Positions 1 through 5,382 of a stretch of 6,277 nt of DNA are shown here, in pieces. A program made the translations under genes and the position numbers. The stretch comes from Candidatus Sulfotelmatobacter sp. (GTDB taxonomy: Bacteria > Acidobacteriota > Terriglobia > Terriglobales > SbA1): positions 1 through 6,277 of the forward strand of contig JASLEQ010000341.1 in assembly GCA_030151135.1 (NCBI GenBank), in the 5' to 3' direction. Every line of letters starts with the position of its first letter. The stretch's first letter is position 1. The notes beneath the pieces are model-generated. The model ran no database searches. It was given only the letters and a program-made list of their open reading frames with translations, and had not been told where the DNA came from.

Positions 1-22
1 CGAGATTCAGGCCTAATGCCGC

Positions 23-673
23 GTGACCCCCGGCTTCTTGCCGCACTCCAATTACCTTCCCTTTTTCACGCGGTTTACTCTCATACCGCGCGGCCCTCTT
101 CAACTTTCTCGAGAGTGTGGAGCTGCTCTCAACGTCCTCGAAAGAAGCATGACAGACGCCATCCGATTTTGGATCGCGCACAGGAAGACGCGGTTGGACA
201 GCCTACCTGTTAGAGCTGATGGTTCCGGCGAAAACGATGAAGCGCTGACTCTCGATCTCTCTTTTGTGGGTGAGCTTTGGTGGCCCCTTGTGGTGATGGA
301 TGCAACACCCAAGCAGGAATCGGCACAGGTTTCGCGCCGCTGGCTTGAAATTTGCGTCTTCACGGAGGTGATGCGCGAGTTGAAGTTCAGTCCCAAGGTA
401 ATCTGGCGCGTGGTTAAAGAGAAAGCGAAGATCTGTGAGATTCCAGGTCTGGCGCCCCATGACCTTCGTCGGACCTGTGCCCGTCTCTGTCATCAAGCAG
501 GAGGTGAACTGGAGCAAATCCAGTTCCTATTGGGACATGTCTCTGTGCAGACGACCGAGCGATACCTCGGATGCAAACAGCGCTTCCACAACGCGGTCAA
601 TGATCGGGGCGGGATCGAGCCGGACCCGCCAGGAAAGTCGTGGAATTCGCCTCACTTGCCGACTTCAGGGTAG
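23..673 (+). pseudogene. Tyrosine recombinase (phage-type integrase), C-terminal catalytic part only, probably a remnant
   Basis: The 216-residue frame ends in a clear tyrosine-recombinase catalytic region. A segment beginning FSPKVIW (residue 122) leads into HDLRRT (H146, R149), then LGH (H172), with the nucleophile Y181 in TTERYLG nine residues later. These match box II of the integrase family, which cuts and rejoins DNA at attachment sites through a 3'-phosphotyrosine. Residues 1 to about 105 resemble no integrase N-terminal SAM-like domain, and the first catalytic Arg (box I) is not visible. Complete members are usually well over 300 residues, so this is about a third of a protein. I see no ribosome binding site that would fix the start; the first ATG is used only by default. 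The recognisable homology begins near base 335-386. The tail after NDRGGIEPD (about 15 residues) may be read-through past the ancestral stop. It is most likely an inactive fragment left by a lost mobile element. An intact protein with a divergent N-terminus is less likely. Confidence 0.65.
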
Positions 674-705
674 CGATCGGGCGTCGAAGAGCGACTTGGC
701 GATAA

Positions 706-721
706 CGCGTCAATTGACGCG
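706..721. repeat. 16-bp perfect palindrome CGCGTCAATTGACGCG
   Basis: The sequence equals its own reverse complement over all 16 bases, centred on CAATTG, and lies 33 bases after the recombinase stop codon. A perfect 16-mer palindrome is rare by chance, about one per 65,000 positions in random sequence. It could be a binding site for a dimeric regulator or recombinase, or a remnant of an attachment site. No function is shown by the sequence. Confidence 0.6.
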
Positions 722-770
722 CGATCAATCCACTTTATGGCAGGATCGCTTTCATAGGCGACCCCGGGGC

Positions 771-780
771 CTTGATCAAG
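771..780. repeat. 10-bp perfect palindrome CTTGATCAAG
   Basis: A self-complementary 10-mer, immediately preceded by CCCCGGGG (762-769, also self-complementary) and followed by a second ATCAAG copy. It is unremarkable alone, but it belongs to the cluster at 706-880. Confidence 0.4.
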
Positions 781-792
781 ATCAAGTTACTT

Positions 793-804
793 GTTCTCGA
801 GAAC
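793..804. repeat. 12-bp perfect palindrome GTTCTCGAGAAC
   Basis: A self-complementary 12-mer centred on CTCGAG. It overlaps the 6-base palindrome ACCGGT at 803-808. It is part of the same palindrome cluster and has no assigned role. Confidence 0.5.
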
Positions 805-826
805 CGGTGAGTCGGATAGACTGGCC

Positions 827-865
827 CTCCGCATCCCGGCACAAACGACACGCTGGGATGCGGAG
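827..865. repeat. Long hairpin, 14-bp stem with 11-base loop
   Basis: The left arm CTCCGCATCCCGGC (827-840) pairs with the right arm GCTGGGATGCGGAG (852-865) over 14 positions, with a single G-T wobble. The loop is 841-851 (ACAAACGACAC). It would fold strongly in RNA from either strand. No T-run follows on either side, so a rho-independent terminator is only weakly supported. Other options are a 3'-end-stabilising structure for one of the convergent transcripts, a REP-like element, or a recombination site. Confidence 0.6.
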
Positions 866-866
866 C

Positions 867-880
867 ACCAGGATCCTGGT
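867..880. repeat. 14-bp perfect palindrome ACCAGGATCCTGGT
   Basis: A self-complementary 14-mer separated by one base from the right arm of the 827-865 hairpin, so the two may act as one structured unit. It is followed by TAAGTCC with no T-run. Confidence 0.55.
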
Positions 881-971
881 TAAGTCCGAGAAGTCTGAAT
901 GTTGAATGGCACCTCGCTTTGAGGTTGAGCCGGCTGGTGGAGATGCGGGGCACCCCGCTGCTCGCCTTGCC

Positions 972-1913
972 CTATGGGATTGCTTTGCGGTGGACCTGCC
1001 ATCGGAAGTCGCGGCAGAGCTCGCAGTGGGGACCCGTGAAAGTTTGTGCGGCGATCGGGTCGTGGTTCAACTGCCAATCGAGCCAGTCGAGCTCAATCTT
1101 GGTTCCCTCGGCGTTGGGGAGGGAGATGAGACCGCCGTGACCAGCGCCGGGCTGATCGCCAACAACTACCGGCACGTTGTAAATGTGGTCGAAGTCATCG
1201 AGGCCATTGGATTCGGCGATATCTTCAGGACCGCCGAGAAGGTAGAGGACGGGCGTGTGCAGCTTGTCCAGGTCCTCTTTCTTGAGGGCGGTCATCTGCG
1301 GCAGACCGGTGAGGGCGGGAGGCGGGTCTTTGAGAATCCCGCTGCTTTCAATCAGGACGGCGGAGACGCGCGGATCGAAGCCAGCCTTGAGAGCGATGAG
1401 TCCTCCGCAATTGAACCCGGCGACAGCGATGCGGGCGGGGTCGATAGCGCCGAAATATGGGCTGCCCTGGCGCTGGTTTTCGGCGAGGATCCAATCGATG
1501 CCGGCGACCATTTTCTCCGCTGTAGCGCGGGCGGCGGGGTCTTGCGTGCCGGGCTCGGGACCGGCACCCTCGGGTCGCGGCGGTGCTTTCGGGCCGCTGA
1601 GGATTTTGCCGGCAACGATGACGACATAGCCGTGGCTGGCAATCTCCGTCAGGGGAAAGCGCGAGCCGGCCGCATCTGAAGAACAAGCACCGCTGCCCCA
1701 GACGTAGACGCCGAGCTTGCTTTTGGCTTCCGCTCCGGCGAGGTCTTTCGGTTGATAGAGGACGTAATCGGAACCATTCGGGGCAGCGGCATAGCTGGCG
1801 GGAAACGGGCCCGTGCCATCGAGATCGGGAACCTTGTTCCACTTGGGAGCGAGGGAACCCATCAGGGCCGCCTTCTGGCCGAGGGCCGTACTGGGCAGGG
1901 GAGGAAATATCAT
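972..1913 (-). CDS. Alpha/beta hydrolase family protein with Asn at the nucleophile position; 5' end uncertain
   Basis: The 313-residue frame has an alpha/beta-hydrolase layout. A strand segment LGVYVWGSGAC (68-77) is followed by FPLTEIASHGYVVIV (86-100), a helix with GIDWILAEN (138-146), the nucleophile elbow AGFNCGG (165-171), and PGAGHGG (256-261) carrying the likely catalytic His (H259). Acid candidates lie at 230-240. The C-terminus WLDWQLNHD and a CELC pair (C297, C300) also fit the family as I remember it. The elbow normally reads G-x-S-x-G-G; here the Ser position is Asn168 (codon AAT, one base from AGT), with Cys169 beside it. Normal esterase chemistry is therefore doubtful, and no substrate can be named. 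ATG 1913 is the only ATG start available but has no ribosome binding site. The frame runs open to 2048 and upstream encodes an apparent signal peptide, so the ancestral protein was probably exported. It may be a decaying or repurposed gene. Confidence 0.7.
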   Translation of the reverse strand: MIFPPLPSTALGQKAALMGSLAPKWNKVPDLDGTGPFPASYAAAPNGSDYVLYQPKDLAGAEAKSKLGVYVWGSGACSSDAAGSRFPLTEIASHGYVVIVAGKILSGPKAPPRPEGAGPEPGTQDPAARATAEKMVAGIDWILAENQRQGSPYFGAIDPARIAVAGFNCGGLIALKAGFDPRVSAVLIESSGILKDPPPALTGLPQMTALKKEDLDKLHTPVLYLLGGPEDIAESNGLDDFDHIYNVPVVVGDQPGAGHGGLISLPNAEGTKIELDWLDWQLNHDPIAAQTFTGPHCELCRDFRWQVHRKAIP

Positions 1914-2048
1914 GGCCGGGCGATTGGCCGCGGTCGGCGTAGTGGGCGGGGTTGCTGTCTGTGTTCCCTGTACCGTGGCAATCGCGGTAGAGACCAGGAG
2001 GATTGCCGGTAACCGAGTTCCGATCTTACGATACTGTGCTGGCTGCTC
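1914..2048 (-). other. In-frame signal-peptide-like extension of the hydrolase lacking a start codon
   Basis: Read in the hydrolase frame, this segment is open from the stop TAA at 2051-2049. It encodes a basic stretch (YRKIGTRL), a hydrophobic core (PAILLVSTAIATV) and then a Thr/Pro/Ala-rich linker, which is a classic export signal followed by a flexible linker. No ATG, GTG or TTG occurs in frame. A strong AGGAGG lies farther upstream at 2098-2093, and an ATG at 2065-2063 reads in a different frame. A single-base loss between about 2048 and 2013 would join that ATG to the signal peptide. A lost start, a frameshift or a sequencing error are the options. A non-standard start such as ATC is possible but unlikely. 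Confidence 0.55.
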
Positions 2049-2160
2049 TTAACTTGGACAAGCATCCGTGACCGACTTCGTTGCGACCTGGACCTCCTGA
2101 GAAGTCCCCCGAAAAAATAACACGCGGCCCATGCAGACTTTCGCCACATCCCTCAGCAGA

Positions 2161-2185
2161 TTTCCAGCTTCACAAGGGCTGGAAA
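2161..2185. repeat. Hairpin, 8-bp stem TTTCCAGC / GCTGGAAA
   Basis: The perfect 8-base arms at 2161-2168 and 2178-2185 are separated by a 9-base loop. On the minus strand the hairpin would sit in the possible leader of the hydrolase gene. No T-run directly follows it, so it is not a clear terminator. Confidence 0.4.
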
Positions 2186-2304
2186 CTTGAGTGGAAATTT
2201 TTCATAAACAGAAATCCGGATGCGGTCCTTACAAGGAATCATTTCTGCGTCTGGAGCTCACGGGCGGGGCGCCTATTGATGACGATTTGAAGGTGCCAAA
2301 GAAT

Positions 2305-2333
2305 CCAAAATTTTGGGCCTAACCTCTGGCCCA
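2305..2333 (-). terminator. Possible weak terminator downstream of the minus-strand operon
   Basis: On the minus strand TGGGCC (2333-2328) pairs with GGCCCA (2319-2314) around an 8-base loop, and the stem is followed by AAAATTTTGG with only four T residues. The downstream part is also a perfect 12-base palindrome, CCAAAATTTTGG (2305-2316), which could instead be an operator. It lies about 300 bases after the last confident gene of the operon, farther than usual. I rate it as a candidate only. Confidence 0.25.
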
Positions 2334-2348
2334 TCGGGGGATCGGCGC

Positions 2349-2615
2349 TCAGCGTGGACCCCTTATGATCTCATCTAACCGGTACGAGTCGAACACCGCA
2401 CCGAGGGTGCCGGGCGCGAAGATGTTTGAACAGGGAAGGTGATCGGGAGAGCCGTATGGGCGTATGTTTATGATGAGGGCGGTTACCGAACTTAGTTGCG
2501 TCGTTCCACCACTCGCTAAAAACAGTGAGGGTTTGTTGACGGCTTCAGAAAGACAGCAGCAATAGACGATGCGTAATGTGAAATCGACTATGACCGTTGC
2601 TTCGGACCGAGTCAT
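2349..2615 (-). CDS. Doubtful small reading frame after the outer-membrane protein gene
   Basis: An 88-residue frame starts at ATG 2615 with a good Shine-Dalgarno-like GGGAG 7 bases upstream. A TTG at 2639, overlapping the previous stop by 4 bases in the same style as the other genes of the operon, would give 96 residues. Against it, the protein (MTRSEATVIV..., with a CCC triplet near residues 19-21) has no recognisable domain, signal peptide or membrane segment. Its composition does not resemble the neighbouring proteins. The start signals are the only support, so it is probably not a real gene. Confidence 0.18.
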   Translation of the reverse strand: MTRSEATVIVDFTLRIVYCCCLSEAVNKPSLFLASGGTTQLSSVTALIINIRPYGSPDHLPCSNIFAPGTLGAVFDSYRLDEIIRGPR

Positions 2616-2635
2616 ACTTATCTCCCGGGAGGCCT

Positions 2636-3724
2636 TCAATTTCGGCTAAACGACCTATCCAATACCGTGATGAACTGGAAACCGAACGTGTGATCGTTCG
2701 GCGAAGCACCCGAACGGTGGTGCTCCTCCTCGAAGGCGAACTTTAGCAGTTGCCATCGATTTGGGCGGTATCCCGCGGCAACCTCAACTGTGTGGGCTCC
2801 GCCGGTGGCTGAGTTGCACAAGTAGGAGTTGCGGCCAGCCGCAAACCACCTTGGGTTCAGCACCTGCTTGAGTTCGCCATATGTCGTTGATTCTCGGAAG
2901 TTGGGGATTTTCGTGTAAGGCATCAGAAACTTGTCAGCCTCCGCATAGGCACTGGTGTGGCCATGCGCCCAGTTCGCGTCAACCCCGACTGCGTGCGCAG
3001 GCAGCTTGACCGGCTTCTGCTCGCCGTGGAAATAGAACGCGTAGTGCCGGTCGAGGTAAGGACCGCGGTAGCCTGAGACACCCACCCGGAGGCCCTGACG
3101 AATCGTATACCCGCCACCGCCAGCCCAGTTGCCGTACTGGTCGCGAGCGAAGGGATTGCGTGGATTTGTCGGAGAAGAATTTGAAAATTGCACGCGGCCG
3201 TCGAACCTGGCTCGCGCACCATCAAGTTCGACGCCCGTTAATGCAAGGAACGAAACCGGCACGTAATAGTAGCCATAGCCTGGCGGCAAGTCCGTGAGCG
3301 CATTTTCAGCGTCGTCGTAACGCAGCAGATACGACCCGAACGCAGAGGACATCTCCCCGGCACGCGCGACCATCGAACCGCGGTCCGAAGTGCGCGAGTA
3401 GTTCAGTGAGCCCTGCAGCACCATGCCCTTTGCGCCATAGCCGCTCGTGCCAAAATCCGCATAGTAATTGGGCCGCGTAAGCAATTGCAGCGCGCCTGTG
3501 ACGAACCAATTCTCGTTGAACTTGATCGTCGGATAGAACACGGCTCGTGACCCCGCAATAATCGGCCAACCAGAGCGCGGCTTTTCAGTCAGCTCACTTG
3601 ATATGACTGTTTGTGCCGTGAGTGTCGTGCGAAGGTCGACTCCGGAACGGGCCACCTGTTGCGCGAACAGCGTGCCGCACGAGAGGACTGATGATAGAAA
3701 CGCCAATGCGGGTACAAGTTTCAT
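2636..3724 (-). CDS. Exported, probable beta-barrel outer-membrane protein (porin-like)
   Basis: The 362-residue protein begins with a signal peptide (MKLVPALAFLSSVLSCGTLFA, cleavage likely after A21). C16 makes an imperfect lipobox, so a lipoprotein is less likely. The mature part is rich in Gly, Tyr, Asn and Arg, with short alternating hydrophobic strands broken by polar turns. Examples are WFVTGALQLL (73-82), GMVLQGSLNYS (100-110), GLRVGVSGYRG (211-221), HTVEVAAGY (311-319) and HTFGFQFITV (345-354). This is the pattern of an outer-membrane barrel. I recognise the style, including GYGYYYVPVSFLALTG and NWAGGGGYTIRQG, from uncharacterised acidobacterial porin-like proteins but cannot assign a substrate. 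The end is not a canonical terminal Phe. The ATG overlaps the stop of the HD-GYP gene by 4 bases (ATGA), so translation is probably coupled. A role as pore or surface partner of the upstream copper protein and sensor is inferred from position only. Confidence 0.8.
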   Translation of the reverse strand: MKLVPALAFLSSVLSCGTLFAQQVARSGVDLRTTLTAQTVISSELTEKPRSGWPIIAGSRAVFYPTIKFNENWFVTGALQLLTRPNYYADFGTSGYGAKGMVLQGSLNYSRTSDRGSMVARAGEMSSAFGSYLLRYDDAENALTDLPPGYGYYYVPVSFLALTGVELDGARARFDGRVQFSNSSPTNPRNPFARDQYGNWAGGGGYTIRQGLRVGVSGYRGPYLDRHYAFYFHGEQKPVKLPAHAVGVDANWAHGHTSAYAEADKFLMPYTKIPNFRESTTYGELKQVLNPRWFAAGRNSYLCNSATGGAHTVEVAAGYRPNRWQLLKFAFEEEHHRSGASPNDHTFGFQFITVLDRSFSRN

Positions 3725-5382
3725 TGCGGCGCCATCACTTCGCCGTGCTGTGCGGTGAAGCCTACCTCATTCCCGCTTTGCGGCTGCCCGAGGATCTCCT
3801 GTGGAAGCTTGAGAAACACCTCCACTATGGACGGATCAAACTGAGAGCCCGCGAACTTCTTCAGCTCTGCCGCGGCCTTGTCAGGTGTAATGCCTGTTCG
3901 ATACGACCGATCTGAGGTCATCGCGTCGAATGCGTCCGCGATATGAATGATGCGCGCCTCAATCGGCGTCTCTTCGCCCCGCTGTTCGTGGGGATATCCG
4001 CTCCCGTTCCAGTTCTCGTGATGGAGTTCTACAGCCGCGAGGTAAGGCGCGAAGCCCTGCACCGCCTCAAGGATGCGCCGCCCGATGACCGGATGCTGCT
4101 TGACGAGACCGAATTCCTCTTCGGTCAATCGGGAGGATTTCTGCAGCACGTGGTCTGGGACGCCGATCTTGCCAATGTCGTGCAGCAGGGCTCCGATGCG
4201 AATTCGCTCAATGGAGTCTGCGGGCAGATTCAAGACAGCCGCGACAGCGCAGGAGAGTTGACTGACGCGCAAACTATGACCCGCTGTGTAGGGATCGCGC
4301 GCATCGAGTGCCTGAGCCAGCGAGCGCACGAATTGCAGGTAGGCTGATTCCAATCGGTCGCCGGCCTGCTGTACCGAACTTGCTGCGCAATTGTAGATTT
4401 CGGCCAGCTCATCGATCTCTACAATCGCCGAATCGCGGTGCCCGATGCGGCTCAATTTTCCGGTTCTTACGGCGCCGCGAAGATGATTGACGATCTCGGC
4501 GATCGGCTTCACAATCGATCGCGAAACACCATAGCTGCAAAGCAGCGCGAGGAGTATGAACAATGCGATGACAGCAACGAACACCTTGCGCAGGCGCCCC
4601 TCAATAGGAGCCGTTGCAGCATCGATGTTCTCCACGCTCAACAAGGTGTATCCTTCACCGTATGCCTGCATGGGCAGAACGATCCAGCGACTACCCGCAA
4701 GGCGCAATTCGCATTCTGACTGGATGTCGCAGCGCGTTAGCACTTGCTCCATCTCTACACGAGGAATCCGCGTGAGGTTCGATTGGACGACCCTGCCGTT
4801 GTGCACAAGAATCGCCGGCGTATTGCCTGCAGGGAAGTCGAAGAATGCTCCAACCGAAAGGACGGCTATGTTTTCGTCTGCCCGGTCAACGGGAACCGAA
4901 GCCACCTGCAACAGGCGATTGCCTATGCACACGATTGCCGCCGAGGGTGGCTCCCGGACCGATGCTGCTAAGGGCACAAGCTGTGCGCCGGGAGCGGAGG
5001 ATTGCCGGCTGACGGCTGCAAGCGTCCCTCCGTCCGGAGTAGCCACACGCATGTAATCGAAGCCCATGTGCTCGCCGAGTTCGCGAAGTTGATCCTCGAC
5101 GGTATGCCGTGCATCCTGATTCCGACGATTGCTCAGCAGTAACTCTATGCCAGCCTTTAGAGCGGAGTTTTCACCCGCGACTTTGAGAAAACGGCTATTC
5201 TGCAACTCTGCCCTAGCGTGACTGGCGGCTAAAGCTGTCTGCCGTTCGCGTAGAGACGTTTGCAGTCCTTCACGCACAGTGGTATCAATGAATCGCTGCT
5301 GGAGCCAGAAGACGCTGGTCAGCAGTATGGCCATCGGGATAAAACACAGCAGGAAGGTGCGTGTTTGCAAATGCGTCTTCAC
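3721..5382 (-). CDS. Membrane-bound sensor with HAMP and HD-GYP cyclic-di-GMP phosphodiesterase domain
   Basis: This 553-residue protein has TM1 (about 8-28), a periplasmic Cache-like sensor region (29-266), TM2 (267-286), HAMP (about 287-340) and HD-GYP (345-530). HD-GYP enzymes hydrolyse c-di-GMP to pGpG or GMP using a metal centre. The key residues are present: H369 (TAGHS), H401-D402 in LLHDIGKIGVPD, H430 (KQHP), H454-H455 in HHENWNGSGYP, the GYP at 462-464 and D483 in IADAFDAMTSDRSYR. The enzyme is therefore predicted active in the cytoplasm under control of a periplasmic signal. Position 365, four before H369, is Tyr; trinuclear enzymes have Glu there, so a two-metal site is likely. The periplasmic part has three cysteines (C152, C218, C224). 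The start is GTG at 5382, within a GTGA overlap with the upstream stop; a short G-rich stretch (GGGG) about 5 bases upstream is a weak ribosome binding site. The stop overlaps the next start by 4 bases. Confidence 0.93.
   Translation of the reverse strand: MKTHLQTRTFLLCFIPMAILLTSVFWLQQRFIDTTVREGLQTSLRERQTALAASHARAELQNSRFLKVAGENSALKAGIELLLSNRRNQDARHTVEDQLRELGEHMGFDYMRVATPDGGTLAAVSRQSSAPGAQLVPLAASVREPPSAAIVCIGNRLLQVASVPVDRADENIAVLSVGAFFDFPAGNTPAILVHNGRVVQSNLTRIPRVEMEQVLTRCDIQSECELRLAGSRWIVLPMQAYGEGYTLLSVENIDAATAPIEGRLRKVFVAVIALFILLALLCSYGVSRSIVKPIAEIVNHLRGAVRTGKLSRIGHRDSAIVEIDELAEIYNCAASSVQQAGDRLESAYLQFVRSLAQALDARDPYTAGHSLRVSQLSCAVAAVLNLPADSIERIRIGALLHDIGKIGVPDHVLQKSSRLTEEEFGLVKQHPVIGRRILEAVQGFAPYLAAVELHHENWNGSGYPHEQRGEETPIEARIIHIADAFDAMTSDRSYRTGITPDKAAAELKKFAGSQFDPSIVEVFLKLPQEILGQPQSGNEVGFTAQHGEVMAPQ

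Larger units (their letters stand above)
674..971. other. Intergenic region between convergent genes, rich in palindromes
   Basis: I find no convincing gene in these roughly 300 bases, which lie between the 3' end of the recombinase remnant (+) and the 3' end of the hydrolase (-). Small frames exist on both strands but have no family resemblance or start signals. The stretch is dense in perfect palindromes at 706-721, 762-769, 771-780, 793-804 and 867-880, and has a long hairpin at 827-865. A GC-rich inverted repeat (GCGGGGCACCCCGC) lies at 945-958, just beyond the hydrolase stop. None is followed by a run of T on either strand, so classical intrinsic terminators are not supported. Confidence 0.6.
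2052..2348. other. Gene-free stretch upstream of the hydrolase
   Basis: No convincing gene is visible on either strand; the small frames here lack family resemblance and start signals. It holds an orphan AGGAGG on the minus strand (2098-2093), a hairpin at 2161-2185, a perfect AT-rich palindrome at 2305-2316 and a GC-stem hairpin at 2314-2333. It presumably contains the promoter and leader of the hydrolase gene and the 3' end of the operon to the right. I could not identify a clear -35/-10 pair. Confidence 0.5.

Noticed and set aside
878..884. GTTAAGT matching the GTTRRRY core of integron attC sites near a recombinase
   Set aside because: No partner RYYYAAC core is found at the proper spacing in 664-905, and the recombinase remnant resembles phage-type rather than integron integrases.
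945..958. GC-rich inverted repeat GCGGGGCACCCCGC after the hydrolase stop, considered as its terminator
   Set aside because: The stem is short with almost no loop and no T-run follows on the minus strand.
906..1679. 257-residue plus-strand frame opposite the hydrolase gene
   Set aside because: It is the antisense shadow of the hydrolase. It has no domain, no ribosome binding site and Glu/Gly/Ala-biased composition, while the minus frame carries hydrolase motifs throughout.
2379..2398. GTTCGACTC on the minus strand resembling a tRNA T-loop
   Set aside because: The flanking bases do not form a T-stem, and no acceptor or anticodon arms are present around it.
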